This document shows positions 17,001-26,399 of a stretch of 64,000 nt of DNA, piece after piece. The translations under genes were made by a program, and so were the position numbers. This stretch comes from Pyramidobacter porci (lineage in GTDB: Bacteria; Synergistota; Synergistia; Synergistales; Dethiosulfovibrionaceae). Below the pieces are notes generated by a model. It made no database searches, had not been told where the DNA came from, and saw only the letters and a list, made by a program, of their open reading frames with translations. Position 1 is the stretch's first letter; each line of letters starts with the position of its first letter. The DNA lies in NCBI RefSeq assembly GCF_009695745.1, contig NZ_VUNH01000001.1, positions 338,229 to 402,228 on the forward strand. Direction: 5' to 3'.

Positions 17001-19167
17001 GCGAGCCGGCGGCTACGCTGGTGATCTGGCGGGTCGTACCAGAGCCGTTCCCCACAGACAATGCGCCCTTCGTCGCTTTCCATGTTCCATTGGTAGCAGT
17101 AGAAGCCGCGCCTGTGGCGAAATCCCAGCCGGCGGTTCCCAAAGCGCGGTTGGCGACAGATGAAGCGCCCAACGCCACGCCGCCGTCTACGGAAACCGAG
17201 GCGCCCTGCCCCAACGCCACGCCGGCGACGCCCGCTGTCGTTGTGTTCGCGCCATTGCCGATCGCGACGCCGTTTACGGATTGCACGTTCGTCGAGGCGC
17301 CCAGCGCCACGCCCTGGTCGGCAGCAATTTGGACCTTCGCGTCGATGCCGGCGGCCACGGAGCGCTTGCCGGCCGCACCGGCCGTGGCGCTGACCGCGCC
17401 GTAGTTGCTGTTTACAATCGCAGCGGCGGCGGTGTTGCCGTTGGCATGCACATACGTGTTCGTAGCGTTTTTCAGCTGCGCCACGTTGACGGCGTCGGTA
17501 TCCTGCATACCGGCGGCAACGCTGGTGACCTGACGGGTCGTACCAGAGCCGTTACCCACAGACAATGCTCCCTTCGTCGCTTTCCATGTTCCACTGGTAG
17601 CAGTAGAAGCCGCGCCTGTGGCGAAATCCCAGCCGGCGGTTCCCAAAGCGCGGTTGGCGACAGATGAAGCGCCCAGCGCTACGCCGCCGTCTACGGAAAC
17701 CGAGGCGCCCTGCCCCAACGCCACGCCGGCGACGCCCGTCACCGTCGTATTCGCGCCGCTGCCGATCACAATGGCGTTAACGGCCTGGGCATTCGTATTG
17801 AGACCGACGGCGATGCCATTGTCGGCCGCCGCCTGCACCTTAGCGCTGTTGCCGATAGCTACGGATTGTTTTCCCGCGGCGCCGGCCGTGGCGCTGGCCG
17901 CGCCATAATTATTTGTTACCAATGTCCCTGCTGTATTCGTACCATTCACATGCACGTATGTGTTCGTGGCGTTTTTCAGCTGCGCCACGTTGACGGCGTC
18001 GGTATCCTGCGAGCCGGCCGCCACGCTGGTGATCTGGCGGGTCGTGCCAGAGCCGTTACCCACAGACAATGCACCCTTTGTTGCTTTCCATGTTCCACTG
18101 GTAGCAGTAGAAGCCGCGCCTGTGGCGAAATCATAGCCGGCCGTGCCGGAAGCGCGATTAGCGACAGAAGAAGCGCCCAGCGCTACGCCGTCTTCCGCCT
18201 GCGCGCTGGCGCCGCTGCCCAGCGCCACGCCGTTCTTGCCGGCGGCCGTGACGCTGGCCGTGCGGCCGAGGGCAAGGCCGTTCAGAGCCATCACATTGGC
18301 GTTATTGCCGATCGCCACGCTGTCGGTGGCGTCGACTTCGCCGTTGTATTCGGCCGTGACCGCCCCGGTTGCAGGATCAACTGTGACCTTTTTAAAACCG
18401 CTCGTTCCCACGCGCGCGCCCTGACCGATGACGACGGCGTTTTTGGAGGTGGAGCCGGCGGCGCTGTTGTACCCGCCGACGAAGGCGTCCTGCCCGCCGG
18501 CCTTGCTGCTGTTGCCGACGACCGTCGCGCGAAGGCCCGTGTTGACGTTGCCTTCACCGATCGTATAGGCGTTATTGGAACCGACCTTGTTGTTTTTGCC
18601 GAGAGCGTAAGAAGCTGCTCCTGAAATGACGTTGCTCTCGCCGTAGGCGTGGGAATTGTTCCCCCACACCGCGTTCTTGAGCCCGAAAGCGTAAGTCGTC
18701 GAGCCGTTCGTGGCGTTCTCGCGGCCGACGGCGACGCTGGAAGCGCCTTTTGACGTATTCAGGCGGCCAAAGGCGACGCTGTCGTTTCCTATCGCGTTGT
18801 TGCCCACTCCGATTGCCACGGAATTGCCGGTATTGGCAACGTTGTTGACGCCGAGCGCGACGGCGTTACCTGCGTTGGCCGCGTTATTAGCGCCTACGGC
18901 CAGCGCCCCCGCGCCTTTGGCCGTGGCGTTATAGCCGATCGCCGCGTTCTGCGCGTGGTTCGCCGAAGAACCGGTACCGATGGCGATGCCCGGCCCTTCG
19001 CCGGGCGGGTTCGTGGCCGGCGCCGCCGCGCCCGGCACGGGGCGCATCAGCATCAGCCCCAGCGCCACGGCGGCCAGCGTGCCGCTTTTCAGGACAGTCG
19101 ACGAGCGTTTTTCACCGAGGGGGCTCCCTCCCCCCATAATTCGCTTATGTTTCAATCTTTTTTTCAT
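14083..19167 (-). CDS. Trimeric autotransporter adhesin (YadA-like)
   Basis: The 1,694 aa surface adhesin has, in order: an extended signal region (MKKRLKHKR, hydrophobic to MRPVPGAAA near residue 48), YadA-head repeats of the AIGxxAxA type, four near-identical blocks each with a DAVNVAQLK neck, a unique central part (about 920-1210), a Trp/Asn-containing stalk with further necks, and the membrane anchor (about 1560-1630, [20 protein letters not shown], then barrel strands to AGLTWKIG). Unusually about 70 residues follow the barrel, including [19 protein letters not shown] and EKLERLLQ, a clear coiled coil expected in the periplasm. GGAGG supports ATG 19167 over an upstream TTG. Confidence 0.95.
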   Translation of the reverse strand: MKKRLKHKRIMGGGSPLGEKRSSTVLKSGTLAAVALGLMLMRPVPGAAAPATNPPGEGPGIAIGTGSSANHAQNAAIGYNATAKGAGALAVGANNAANAGNAVALGVNNVANTGNSVAIGVGNNAIGNDSVAFGRLNTSKGASSVAVGRENATNGSTTYAFGLKNAVWGNNSHAYGESNVISGAASYALGKNNKVGSNNAYTIGEGNVNTGLRATVVGNSSKAGGQDAFVGGYNSAAGSTSKNAVVIGQGARVGTSGFKKVTVDPATGAVTAEYNGEVDATDSVAIGNNANVMALNGLALGRTASVTAAGKNGVALGSGASAQAEDGVALGASSVANRASGTAGYDFATGAASTATSGTWKATKGALSVGNGSGTTRQITSVAAGSQDTDAVNVAQLKNATNTYVHVNGTNTAGTLVTNNYGAASATAGAAGKQSVAIGNSAKVQAAADNGIAVGLNTNAQAVNAIVIGSGANTTVTGVAGVALGQGASVSVDGGVALGASSVANRALGTAGWDFATGAASTATSGTWKATKGALSVGNGSGTTRQVTSVAAGMQDTDAVNVAQLKNATNTYVHANGNTAAAAIVNSNYGAVSATAGAAGKRSVAAGIDAKVQIAADQGVALGASTNVQSVNGVAIGNGANTTTAGVAGVALGQGASVSVDGGVALGASSVANRALGTAGWDFATGAASTATNGTWKATKGALSVGNGSGTTRQITSVAAGSQDTDAVNVAQLKNATNTYVHVNGTNTAGTLVTSNYGAASATAGAAGKQSVAIGNSAKVQAAADNAIAIGRGTNAQSTDAVVIGRDANTNAAAANAIVIGASANASAAGISGVALGNGASAQVEGGVALGASSVANRALGTAGWDFATGAASTATNGTWKATKGALSVGNGSGTTRQITSVAAGSQDTDAVNVAQLKTLNIKVDKAKTHFYSVNSTDSGKGNYNNDGAKAFNALAAGVEVSAQGLFSTVTGSYSTIEGNGSNWSTANPYSVLDAAKGATATIYGSFNTIKQEGAKYNGVTNSIVGTANGTDKANGALIFGAGNSISNSYNDVNLSLSEMFELAQAYQNKDYLKMGTILSGAVAQSGGAVLAIGGANTANYAKRSQLIGVGNKLTGTSTKTSDFNLLDGYKNVGENVSHVTVIGSENTVKNGDFNIVLGDKRSMDGKSRNVVIGSLDSAAATGASNAVILGHGANASVDGGVALGAFSMADRQMLSNVYVPAGAGAAMEALVNGTVKGSYGAVSVGNANATRQIANVAAGSADTDAVNVAQLKTLDAKIAETGATVNKGLTFKADDSNTVNKKLGETLHVAGDGTNTETKVDGGKVVVALKNELKFDVAGTTNKLTINKDGKGTINGLTNTALDSGWGEGDRAGQAATEGQLKQVASTSASALQSWDAQIDGVKVKTVSKTDNVLNFKAGSNITLSNDSGAIKVSVVDAPTFAGKVTAKGFDATGSKVVNVAKGEVSQTSADAVNGSQLWGASSSVSNHFGGGSTVNVDGTVSAPTYIIRGGTYHNVGDALSAVDTQFNNIYNRFGDVYNQMGELRGEIKTTGALGSALAGLKPMQYDPVEPSQIMAGFGAYKGEYALALGFAHYLKEDFMVHAGVSVTHHGDSMANAGLTWKIGRKEDKDQIPERYRKGPISSVYVMQKENAELQAEVASLRQTNMRQAEQMAEMNARVEKLERLLQSGRKAN
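16417..18190 (-). repeat. Four tandem head-neck blocks inside the adhesin gene
   Basis: Near-identical segments of about 210 bp (from the QLK neck through the GALGVGN-like and [13 protein letters not shown] segments) begin near 16417, 16969, 17473 and 17977. Spacing is 552, 504 and 504 bp, all multiples of three, so units of 168 aa (184 aa once) are repeated in frame. Differences are mostly single bases, which suggests recent duplication or gene conversion; copy number may vary between strains. Confidence 0.9.
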
Positions 19168-19256
19168 TCGTACCAACCTCCACTTTCAAGTTCAAATTGA
19201 CGCAATCACGCCGCGCCACAACCTCAACCCAACTTCAACCAACTTTAATCTTGATC

Positions 19257-19285
19257 ATTTTAACAGGCAATACCTTCACAAGCAA
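19257..19285 (-). promoter_or_regulatory. Promoter of the autotransporter gene
   Basis: On the minus strand TTGCTT (19285-19280) and TAAAAT (19262-19257) are separated by 17 bp, giving a leader of about 85 nt before the ATG. Confidence 0.75.
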
Positions 19286-19368
19286 GTAGCTTCTGAATAT
19301 ATTGCCCATAGATTTCTCACATTCAATCTGCCATTCGTCGGCCATCGTCCGGTCGATCATCACGAAAA

Positions 19369-19384
19369 TGTTCCACGTGGAACA
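19369..19384. promoter_or_regulatory. parS-like chromosome partition site 1
   Basis: TGTTCCACGTGGAACA is a 16 bp palindrome, extended here to a perfect 26 bp palindrome (19364-19389). It matches the bacterial ParB-binding parS consensus (TGTTtCACGTGaAACA type) at all but the symmetric central-flank pair. It lies in non-coding DNA. A second copy is at 23710. Confidence 0.85.
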
Positions 19385-19459
19385 TTTTCCGTAAAAAACG
19401 TCGTTCGGCTTGTCGAAAGAGCTTTGCCATTTTTCATCGGCCAGTCGGAAAGTCCTTTC

Positions 19460-19510
19460 AAAAAATAAGGAACCGTACGCCGGAAGATGGCGCGCGGTTC
19501 CTTATTTTTT
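19460..19510 (-). terminator. Terminator after lemA
   Basis: A perfect 16 bp stem (AAAAAATAAGGAACCG / CGGTTCCTTATTTTTT) with a 19 nt loop. The A and T runs make it work in both directions; lemA on the minus strand is the nearest gene. Confidence 0.88.
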
Positions 19511-19577
19511 GACCGTCAGTTTAGCATTTTCTTCCTTCAGGCGTCGCTTCGGTCTGTCCGCTCGATGCTTCGGCATG

Positions 19578-20129
19578 TCACAACGACACTTTCGGGGCCT
19601 GGGCTTCGCCGGCGTCGCTCAGTTCGAAGAAATCGGCGCGGCGGAACCCGGTCAGCGCCGCCACCAGCGACGAGGGGAAGGAGCGCACGGCCACGTTGTA
19701 CTCGCGCACGGCGCCGTTGTAATAGCGGCGCGCCAGCTGCAGGTCGTCTTCAAGACGGCTCAGCTCGCTCATGAGATCGCCGAAGGCGCGGTCGGCCTTG
19801 ACTTCGGGATACGCTTCGGCGACGGCGACAAAGCGCCCCAAAGCGGCGGTGAGGGCGCTTTCGGCGGCGGCGATCTCGCGGGGCGAACCGCTTCCCTGCG
19901 CCGCGCGAGCCTGCGCAACGCTGAGCATGAGTTCTTTTTCGTGCCCGGCCAATCCTTTTGCGGCCGCGACGAGATTGGGGACCAGATCGTGGCGGCGCTT
20001 CAGCTGCACGGAAATGCCGCTCCAGCCCTCGTCCCGGCGCGAACCGAGGCGCACCAGCCGGTTATAGGCGGTCACGCCCCACAGGCCGACCAGGACGGCC
20101 ACGATCATGTAAAAAACGCTCGGGTTCAT
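19578..20129 (-). CDS. LemA family protein
   Basis: The 183 aa protein has one N-terminal membrane helix (about residues 5-22, FYMIVAVLVGLWGVTAYNRLV) followed by the LemA helical domain: DEGWSGISVQLKRRHDLVPNLVAAAKG, ESALTAALGRFVAVAEAYPEVKAD, and YYNGAVREYNVAVRSFPSS. LemA proteins are envelope-associated with no proven activity. The start at 20129 has GGAGG seven bases upstream. Confidence 0.92.
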   Translation of the reverse strand: MNPSVFYMIVAVLVGLWGVTAYNRLVRLGSRRDEGWSGISVQLKRRHDLVPNLVAAAKGLAGHEKELMLSVAQARAAQGSGSPREIAAAESALTAALGRFVAVAEAYPEVKADRAFGDLMSELSRLEDDLQLARRYYNGAVREYNVAVRSFPSSLVAALTGFRRADFFELSDAGEAQAPKVSL

Positions 20130-20214
20130 CGAGAAACCTCCTTCGCAGAGATGATGAAAGTATACCAAAAAAGGGCGCCGGCCGCAGCGTTTCTTCTCCG
20201 CTCATCCACGAAAG

Positions 20215-20258
20215 AAACGGAGCGAGACAACGATCACCGTTTCTCTCGCTCCGTTTTT
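20215..20258 (-). terminator. Hairpin terminator after the AGCS symporter gene
   Basis: AAACGGAGCGAGA and TCTCGCTCCGTTT pair perfectly (13 bp) around a 16 nt loop. The stronger T-run is on the plus strand; on the minus strand a T-rich TTTCTTTC follows, so it is probably bidirectional. Confidence 0.75.
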
Positions 20259-20330
20259 TGTACAATCACGCGGTCTCTTTCAGGATGCCGAAGACGGCGT
20301 CTCTTTTGCGAACTTGCGTCCGGCTTCGAA

Positions 20331-21689
20331 TCAGGCTTTCAGTTTGCCGTCGTTGTCGAAGTCGTCCAGCGCTTTGGAAACGACCTTGGCGAGGCCGATC
20401 AAAGCGATCAAGTTGGGGAACACCATGATGCCGTTGAAGAAATCGGAAAGTTCCCAGACGAGGTCGAGCTTGAGGACAGAACCGACGACGACGAAGGCGA
20501 CGACGACGAGGCGGTAAGGAGTCAGCCCCTTGTTGCCGAACAGGTACTTGATATTCTGCTCGCCGAAGAAATACCAGCCGATGATCGTCGAGAACGCGAA
20601 GAAGAGCATGCAGACGGCCACGAAGGGAAGTCCCCAGCTGCCGAGGCCGACCTTGAACGCGTTCTGCGTCAGGGTGATGCCGCTGGTCTTGCCGTCGAGG
20701 ACGCCGGTGACGAAGATGACGAAGGCCGTCATGTTGAGGACGATGAAGGTGTCGATGAAAACGCCCATGATCGCGGCAAGGCCCTGCTCCGCCGGGTGCT
20801 TGACCTTGGCGACGGCGTGGGCGTGAGGCGTGGAGCCCATGCCGGCCTCATTGGAGAACAGGCCGCGGGCGACGCCGTAACGCACGGCTTCCTTGATCGT
20901 CGCGCCGATCAGACCGCCGGTCGCGGCCTTGGGATCGAAAGCTCCGTCGATAATCATCCAGAACATGTGAGGGATCCGGGTGCCGAAACGCACAAGAATG
21001 TACAGTCCGCCGAGGATATACAGTCCCGCCATGATCGGCACGATCTTTTCGGTCAGAGAGGCGATGCGGCCGACGCCGCCGAAGAACACGTAGGCGGAGA
21101 TGGCGCCGACGACGCAGCCGACGATCAGGCGGTTCGTGCCGAAGGCGTTGCTGAACGCGTCGGCGATTGAGTTGGACTGCACCATGTTGCCGATGCAGCC
21201 GAGGGCGATGATGATCGCGACGGAGAAGAAGATCGCCAGCGGCCGGCAGTGAAGACCCTCGGTGATGTAGTACGCGGGGCCGCCGACCACGTTGCCGAGT
21301 TCATCCTTGCCCTTGTACGTCTGGGCCAGAACGGCTTCGGCGAAGATCGTGCCCATGCCGAAGAAAGCCGCGATCCACATCCAAAAGATGGCGCCGGGGC
21401 CGCCCATGGCGATGGCCGTGGCCGCGCCGGCCAGATTGCCGGTGCCGACCTGAGCGGCGATGGCCGTCGCCAAAGCCTGGAACGAGCTCATGCCTTCCTT
21501 GCCGGCGCGCTCGCCGAAGAGCGTCAGTCCGCCGAACACATGCTTGAACGCCTGGCCAAATTTGCGAACCTGAACGAACTTGAGGCGAAGCGTAAAATAC
21601 AATCCTGTACCGCAGAGAAGAGGAATCAGACAGTAAAGTCCCCAGATAAAACCGTTCGCTTTTGAAACCAGTGCCGTTAGTTGGTCCAT
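20331..21689 (-). CDS. Sodium:alanine symporter (AGCS family)
   Basis: The 452 aa inner-membrane protein has about 11 hydrophobic segments and AGCS signatures: SSFQALATAIAAQVGTGNLAG near residue 70, GGPGAIFWMWIAAFFGM, and the GLFSNEAGMGSTPHAHA motif near 290. It takes up alanine or glycine with sodium. The start at 21689 has GGAGG nine bases upstream; the longer frame upstream is not needed. It has its own promoter and terminator. Confidence 0.95.
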   Translation of the reverse strand: MDQLTALVSKANGFIWGLYCLIPLLCGTGLYFTLRLKFVQVRKFGQAFKHVFGGLTLFGERAGKEGMSSFQALATAIAAQVGTGNLAGAATAIAMGGPGAIFWMWIAAFFGMGTIFAEAVLAQTYKGKDELGNVVGGPAYYITEGLHCRPLAIFFSVAIIIALGCIGNMVQSNSIADAFSNAFGTNRLIVGCVVGAISAYVFFGGVGRIASLTEKIVPIMAGLYILGGLYILVRFGTRIPHMFWMIIDGAFDPKAATGGLIGATIKEAVRYGVARGLFSNEAGMGSTPHAHAVAKVKHPAEQGLAAIMGVFIDTFIVLNMTAFVIFVTGVLDGKTSGITLTQNAFKVGLGSWGLPFVAVCMLFFAFSTIIGWYFFGEQNIKYLFGNKGLTPYRLVVVAFVVVGSVLKLDLVWELSDFFNGIMVFPNLIALIGLAKVVSKALDDFDNDGKLKA

Positions 21690-22208
21690 ATACGAAAGCC
21701 TCCCTAGAATTAATAAAAATAACATTTCGCTGCAACGAAATTGCACCTGACTGAAAGCCTTGCACAAACTTTGGGCAGAAAGTTGTGAAAAGCTCACAAA
21801 TCATACTGGTATTATGCGTTTCCTTTCACGAATTTACAACAGATACTTTACGGCAAAAAAATCTTTAGAATTAAAAATATATCCATATTTTTAATGCATC
21901 AACAATTAGAATTGGCCATCTTTCTCCCCGAAAAAGGCATCGTCAGGTTTCGCAAGTTTCGAGAGAAAAGGACTTGTCGTCGAAGTCCGCGCCGCCGCGA
22001 AAAACTTCACGCAGCTTTTTGCCGTCCGTTTTTTCCCGCGCTCATCCTCTAGAGGTTGAGGCAGGATTCGCTCTCTCGAAAAATTCGGAAGCACGGAAGA
22101 TGCAGATGAGGTAAAATGAAGCTTGTACGAGTCGCTGTTTTCGTTATGCAGCATCACACGCAAATTTTCAAATTCATATTTTTGGAGAAGGAACCTCAAG
22201 GAGATCCC
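21690..22208. other. Divergent non-coding region between the symporter and Sel1 genes
   Basis: No gene is seen. It holds the symporter promoter (21811-21839) and an AT-rich perfect inverted repeat at 21870-21895 (ATTAAAAATAT-ATCC-ATATTTTTAAT), which could be an operator. A promoter for the Sel1 gene must lie near 22050-22120 (TAAAAT near 22112), but no convincing -35 was found. Confidence 0.55.
21811..21839 (-). promoter_or_regulatory. Promoter of the AGCS symporter gene
   Basis: On the minus strand TTGTAA (21839-21834) and CATAAT (21816-21811) are separated by 17 bp, about 120 bp before the start codon. Confidence 0.7.
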
Positions 22209-23567
22209 ATGGAAAAGACAAAGTTCGCCGCCGCGTTGCTGGTGAGCGTCGTTTTCGTCCTGCCGGCGCGCGGCGCCCCGACGGAAAAAGCGGAAACGCC
22301 GGCGGCGTTTTCGAAATCGGACAAGCGCACGGGGCAGGGACTGCGGGCCTGGTTTGACGGGCGGGAGCGGGAAGCGGAAGAAATTTTTTCCCGCATCACG
22401 CGGGAGAACTCTCCCGACCCCGTTCCCTATCACGCCCTGGCCATTCTTCTCTCCGACCGGCAGCGGGATTACTCTCGAATCACCGAGCTTTACAACCGTC
22501 ACAAAGCGCTCTCCCCCGAGAGCGGCGACGCCTACGGCGCCATTCTGCCGATCCTCGACGAATACGCCCGCAAGGGCTGCGTCCAGGCGCAGCTGCTTCT
22601 CGCCCGCGCGCAGGACTGGGGACTGGCGGCCGCGCCGGACGGAATTCATCCCATGCTCTGGCTGCGCCGCGCGGCTGACGGGGGCTACGCGCAGGCGCAG
22701 CGGGAGCTCGGGCTCCTCTATGAAACGGGCGAAAAACTCGAGAAGGACACCGCGCGGGCCATCGCGCTTTACAGCAAAGCCGCGGCGCAGAACGACGCTT
22801 TTGCGATGAAATTTCTCGCCGTACTGTATCTGAACGGGAACAACCCCGCTTACAGGAGGACAGCTTTCGAGCTTCTCAAGCGGGCGGACCGGGCGAATCT
22901 GCCCGAAGCGCAGCTGCTCCTCGCCCAGCTTTATCAAAAAGGGATTTTCGTGAAAAAAGACGCGAAGCAGGCTGTGCGGTGGTACGAAAAAGCCGCCCGA
23001 AACGGCAGCTCGGAGGCCATGAATATCCTGGCTTGGCGCTACGAGAACGGCGAAGGCGTCACAAGGTCGCCGGCGAAAGCGCTGCAATGGTACAAGGCCG
23101 CCGCCGAACGCGGGGAGCACAACGCGCTCTTTCGTCTGGGCGTTCTGTATTACACGGGCAAACACGTCGCGGCGGATCACGCGCTGGCCTTCGAATATTT
23201 CAAGAAGGCGGCGGAGCTCGGCGACGTCACGGCCTGGTACAACGTGGCCTGGCTGAACAAAACGGGCGACGGCACGGCGCAGAACTTTCGGGAGGCGAAA
23301 ACCTGGTTTGAACGCGCGGCGCTGTCGGGCAACAGCCGCGCGCAGGTCAATCTCGGCGTGATGTACGCCAACGGCGAGGGGTTCCCCGTCGATTTCGAGG
23401 AGGCCTGCTTCTGGTTCGAGCTGTCGAAACTCTGCGGCAACGAGGACGCGCAGCAAGGGCTGGATTTCGTCGCGCCGCAATTGGACGAGGCGGCCAAAGA
23501 CCGCGCCCGGCGCCGCGCGCAGCGGACTTTCAAACGGATGCGACGGCAGCGTGACGAGCAGCCGTAA
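22209..23567 (+). CDS. Secreted Sel1-repeat protein
   Basis: The 452 aa protein begins with a signal peptide (MEKTKFAAALLVSVVFVLPARGA) and then holds about eight Sel1/TPR-like repeats, recognisable as A-x-x-x-LG-x-LY-x-x-G forms (AQRELGLLYETGEKLEKD, ALFRLGVLYYTGKHVAAD, AQVNLGVMYANGEGFPVD). Such solenoids mediate protein-protein contacts in the periplasm or outside the cell. A basic C-terminus ends it (RRRAQRTFKRMRRQRD). AAGGAG sits five bases before ATG 22209. The partner is unknown. Confidence 0.88.
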   Translation: MEKTKFAAALLVSVVFVLPARGAPTEKAETPAAFSKSDKRTGQGLRAWFDGREREAEEIFSRITRENSPDPVPYHALAILLSDRQRDYSRITELYNRHKALSPESGDAYGAILPILDEYARKGCVQAQLLLARAQDWGLAAAPDGIHPMLWLRRAADGGYAQAQRELGLLYETGEKLEKDTARAIALYSKAAAQNDAFAMKFLAVLYLNGNNPAYRRTAFELLKRADRANLPEAQLLLAQLYQKGIFVKKDAKQAVRWYEKAARNGSSEAMNILAWRYENGEGVTRSPAKALQWYKAAAERGEHNALFRLGVLYYTGKHVAADHALAFEYFKKAAELGDVTAWYNVAWLNKTGDGTAQNFREAKTWFERAALSGNSRAQVNLGVMYANGEGFPVDFEEACFWFELSKLCGNEDAQQGLDFVAPQLDEAAKDRARRRAQRTFKRMRRQRDEQP

Positions 23568-23656
23568 AGCTCGGCTTCTCCCCCGTCGCGCCGATCGACG
23601 GGCGGGACGAAAGAGTTTTTTTCCGGCAGAAAACCTTTCGAGCCGCGGAAAGACGA

Positions 23657-23706
23657 AGAGCGGCCGGAAACCGATGATCTGGATTTCATCGGCTTCCGGC
23701 CGCTCT
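23657..23706. terminator. Convergent hairpin between the Sel1 and B3/4 genes
   Basis: A 21 bp stem with one mismatch (AGAGCGGCCGG ... CCGGCCGCTCT) and 8 nt loop. Only weak T-richness follows on either side. It sits 4 bp from the second parS-like site. Confidence 0.65.
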
Positions 23707-23709
23707 GAT

Positions 23710-23725
23710 TGTTCCACGTGGAACA
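23710..23725. promoter_or_regulatory. parS-like chromosome partition site 2
   Basis: TGTTCCACGTGGAACA, identical over 16 bp to the site at 19369, in the gap between two convergent genes. The ParB-binding interpretation follows from match to the parS consensus and from the presence of two exact copies 4.3 kb apart. Confidence 0.85.
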
Positions 23726-23750
23726 TCACGGCACGGGGGTATTCCGCGCT

Positions 23751-24467
23751 CTATTCAAGGCTGACGGAGCGGTTTTCGCGGTCGGCGACGACGATGCGGC
23801 ACGTTCCGCCAAGACGGCGCCGCGCTTTTTCCGCAAGCATTTCCAGCGCGCGGCGCAGATCCTCGCGGCGTTCCGGCGCGACGGATTCGATGACCAGAAA
23901 AGCGTTGACCGTGTCCTCGGTCAGCATGGTGCGCTGGCCGTCGCGCCAGTTCCAGCAGCGGCATACGGCGCCGGCGTCGTCGCGGTAGCAGACTTCGCCG
24001 GGCAGCGTCGGCTCTTCCGCCTCGTCGCCAAGCGCCAAGAAAGGATCGCCGCCGGCGCTGACGTCGAGGCGCAGGTCTCCCCGAAAGGCGTCGAGATCTT
24101 CGCCGCCGACGGGGAACCCCCAGGTGAGCGACACGGCGTTGTAGATGTCCACCAGCGGGTTGACGCTGCCGAGCCCCTTGCCTTTTTCCACCCGCTTCAG
24201 CAGCGCTTCGATCGAGCTGCGCGCGCCCTTTTTCGTTTTGAAGAGCTTGAAGGCGTCGCGCCAGACCGCCACGACGGGACACTGGCTGAGCGTTTCGCCG
24301 CTGAGGAATTTCCTCGACTCGTTCAGCGCGCTCTCGAGGTCCGCGGCGATGGCGGAGCGGTCTTTCACCTTGTCGGCATGGTTTTCCAGGCCGCGGGCGA
24401 CGACAATGCCGATCTCGGCTTGGGGAAACAGGTTCCAGAATGGTTCCGAAGCGATAAAGCGGGCCAT
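23751..24467 (-). CDS. B3/4 domain protein (PheT tRNA-binding-domain-like)
   Basis: The 238 aa protein matches the free-standing B3/4 domain, related to part of phenylalanyl-tRNA synthetase beta: start FIASEPFWNLFPQAEIGIVVARG, middle VNPLVDIYNAVSLTWGFPVGGEDLD, and CRCWNWRDGQRTMLTEDT. Stand-alone versions are thought to bind or edit amino acids or aminoacyl-tRNA, but no reaction is proven. AAGGAG lies 11 bases upstream. It is followed on the same strand after 66 bp from the epimerase gene. Confidence 0.85.
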   Translation of the reverse strand: MARFIASEPFWNLFPQAEIGIVVARGLENHADKVKDRSAIAADLESALNESRKFLSGETLSQCPVVAVWRDAFKLFKTKKGARSSIEALLKRVEKGKGLGSVNPLVDIYNAVSLTWGFPVGGEDLDAFRGDLRLDVSAGGDPFLALGDEAEEPTLPGEVCYRDDAGAVCRCWNWRDGQRTMLTEDTVNAFLVIESVAPERREDLRRALEMLAEKARRRLGGTCRIVVADRENRSVSLE

Positions 24468-24533
24468 ATGCGCGTCTTCTCCTTACGTTCGCACGTTTCG
24501 TGCCGCTCTGCGCGTTCAACTTTCGCGGTAGAT

Positions 24534-24944
24534 TTATTGGCGTTCGCAGAGCTCGAGCAGCACGCCGCCGGTCGATTTGGGATGCAGAAAGGCGATCATC
24601 GCGCCGCCCGCGCCGCGGCGGGGCTTCTCGTCGATCAGACGGACGCCCTTTTCTTTCAGCTCGGCCAAAGCCGCTTCGAGGTTCTCGACGCGGATCGCCA
24701 CGTGATGCAGGCCGCCGCGGCCGCCGTTTTTCTCCATGAACTTGGCGACCGGGCTGTCGTCGCTGGTCGGTTCGAGAAGCTCGACCTCGGTGTCCCTGAT
24801 GGGCAGAAACGCCGTCTTCACTTTCTGGTCGGCGACTTCCTCCACGCCGTGGCACGCGACGCCCAGCGTATCCTGCCAGAACGCCAGCGCTTCGTCGATG
24901 CTGGGCACGGCGACGCCGAGATGATCGACCACTGTAAGATTCAT
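24534..24944 (-). CDS. mce: Methylmalonyl-CoA epimerase (VOC fold)
   Basis: This 136 aa vicinal-oxygen-chelate enzyme interconverts the two methylmalonyl-CoA epimers in the propionate-succinate route. Metal-ligand positions are visible in VDHLGVAV (His), GLHHVAIRV (His) and VLLELCE (Glu). The start ATG at 24944 is preferred over ATG 24950 because GGGGG is eight bases away rather than two. No methylmalonyl-CoA mutase gene is next to it. Confidence 0.87.
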   Translation of the reverse strand: MNLTVVDHLGVAVPSIDEALAFWQDTLGVACHGVEEVADQKVKTAFLPIRDTEVELLEPTSDDSPVAKFMEKNGGRGGLHHVAIRVENLEAALAELKEKGVRLIDEKPRRGAGGAMIAFLHPKSTGGVLLELCERQ

Positions 24945-24987
24945 TTTCATATCCCCCTTTGAATGATCGTGGAACTTCGTTTCGCCT

Positions 24988-25015
24988 ATGATAGCAGAAA
25001 AACGCCAAAGCTCAA
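24988..25015 (-). promoter_or_regulatory. Promoter of mce
   Basis: On the minus strand TTGAGC (25015-25010) and TATCAT (24993-24988) are separated by 16 bp, shortly upstream of the epimerase start. Confidence 0.55.
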
Positions 25016-25054
25016 AGCGGATTCTTTTCTCCGCCAGGTCATGCGGGCCGCCGG

Positions 25055-25714
25055 CTATCCTTCGAAAAAGCCGATCGCCGTCCCCAGCCGCGGGCCGATC
25101 CGCGGCGCCGCCCAGAGCGCGAAAAGGAGGCCGATCAGCAAAAACGGCGCCAGCGGCAGCGCGTCCTTTCGCCCGACGCGCTTCGCAAGCAGCAGGAACA
25201 GGGCGGCCACGCCGCCCGAGACGATGCCGCCGTACAGAGTCAGCGCCGTCAGTTTCCAGCCCAGCAGCGCCCCCAGTCCCGCCATCAGGGACACGTCACC
25301 CCAGCCCATGCCGCCGCGCGTAAGCAGGACGAGCAGCGCCAGCGGCACGGCCCCGGCCGCCGTGCCCAGAAGAATTTCCTTCGCTCCGGGCAGAACGCCG
25401 TAAGGCAGCCGCAGCGCCAGCGCCGCCGCCAGAGAAGCGGCGACGGCCCGGTCGTAAATATAGCCGTCGCTCAGGTCGGTCAGCGCGTGGAACTCGGCGA
25501 AGCACAGCGTCGCCGCGGCCAGCGCCCAGTCACGGCGCAGCGGCCAGCTCGAAACGAGCAGAGCCCAGAAAATGGCCGTCAGAACGGCGCAGCCGGCGAA
25601 GACGCGCCGGCCGGCAAGGATCTTTTTTTCATCGTCCGCCGTCCGGCGCGCGAACGTGCACACAAAGGCTCCGGCGGCAGCTCCGCACAGGGCGGCCGCC
25701 CAGCAGGGCATCAT
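25055..25714 (-). CDS. Prepilin peptidase-like A24 family membrane protein
   Basis: The 219 aa membrane protein has about seven hydrophobic segments. It carries the two aspartate motifs of type IV prepilin peptidases: [12 protein letters not shown] near residue 76 and [18 protein letters not shown] near 140 (GxGD). The N-terminal methyltransferase part and zinc cysteines of PilD are missing, so it is the short peptidase-only form. The start lies six bases after the isochorismatase gene stop with a poor ribosome site, so it is probably translationally coupled. Confidence 0.75.
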   Translation of the reverse strand: MMPCWAAALCGAAAGAFVCTFARRTADDEKKILAGRRVFAGCAVLTAIFWALLVSSWPLRRDWALAAATLCFAEFHALTDLSDGYIYDRAVAASLAAALALRLPYGVLPGAKEILLGTAAGAVPLALLVLLTRGGMGWGDVSLMAGLGALLGWKLTALTLYGGIVSGGVAALFLLLAKRVGRKDALPLAPFLLIGLLFALWAAPRIGPRLGTAIGFFEG

Positions 25715-25719
25715 CGACT

Positions 25720-26271
25720 TTATTTGAACAGCGGCAGCAGCGCCTTGAACTCCGGCGTTCCCGACCGGTCCAGGAGCTGATAGACGACCGTCTCCGCCGG
25801 CAGCACGGCGACGCCCGCCGCCAGCAGGTTGCGCATCGCCAGCTCGTGATGCCGGCGGTTGCGGCTCGCGCACGCCTCTTCGACGACGGCGACATCGTAG
25901 CCGCGCTCTTTCAGCTCCATGGCCGTGGAAAAAACGCAGATATGGCTCTCGATGCCGAAGACGACGGCCGACCTCCGCCCGCAGCGCGCCAGCGCTGCCG
26001 CAAAACCGTCCGCGCCGAAGCACGAGAAGCTGGTTTTGTCCATCACCGCCGCGGAGCCGAGCAGCCCGCGCAGCGGCGGCACCGTCGCGCCCAGTCCCTT
26101 GGGATACTGCTCCGTAGCCAGCACGGGGATTTTCAACACCGCCGCCGACTTCAGCAGCCGCTCCGCCTCGTACAAGACCGGCTCGATCCCGCTCATCGCC
26201 GGCACCAATTTTTCCTGCAGGTCGATCATCACAAAAACGCATTTTTCCGCGCGCAGACGCACAGGCTCCAT
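25720..26271 (-). CDS. Isochorismatase-family cysteine hydrolase
   Basis: The 183 aa enzyme has the catalytic triad positions of the family: Asp17 in FVMIDLQEKL, Lys near residue 79 in VMDKTSFSCF, and the nucleophile Cys in GIESHICVFSTAMEL near 112. Substrates of such small hydrolases are amides (nicotinamide, ureidoacrylate, N-carbamoyl compounds) and cannot be told from sequence. GAGGAGG precedes the ATG. On the minus strand a possible extended -10 (TGGGATAAT) lies near 26309. Confidence 0.85.
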   Translation of the reverse strand: MEPVRLRAEKCVFVMIDLQEKLVPAMSGIEPVLYEAERLLKSAAVLKIPVLATEQYPKGLGATVPPLRGLLGSAAVMDKTSFSCFGADGFAAALARCGRRSAVVFGIESHICVFSTAMELKERGYDVAVVEEACASRNRRHHELAMRNLLAAGVAVLPAETVVYQLLDRSGTPEFKALLPLFK

Positions 26272-26399
26272 GTTATTCCTCCTCGGGACATAAATTTCAC
26301 GCGACTTATTATCCCATACATTTCACGTCATGAGAACAAAGTCGATTTTTTGTGATATGCTTATTCAGTCGAAAAGTTCACGCTCTGTGGAGGTATAAA

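Larger units (their letters stand above)
19168..19577. other. Non-coding stretch between the adhesin gene and lemA
   Basis: No gene is seen here. It contains the adhesin promoter, one parS-like palindrome (19369-19384) and the lemA terminator, which are listed separately. The adhesin leader has repeated CAAC-rich segments (19218-19245) without known meaning. Confidence 0.7.

Noticed and set aside
16417..18190. Regularly spaced repeats as a CRISPR array
   Set aside because: Repeats are long, in frame at 168-184 codons and part of one adhesin reading frame.
21906..23729. 607-codon minus-strand frame opposite the Sel1 gene
   Set aside because: Arg/Phe/Pro-rich shadow translation; the plus-strand gene has signal peptide, repeats and a ribosome site.
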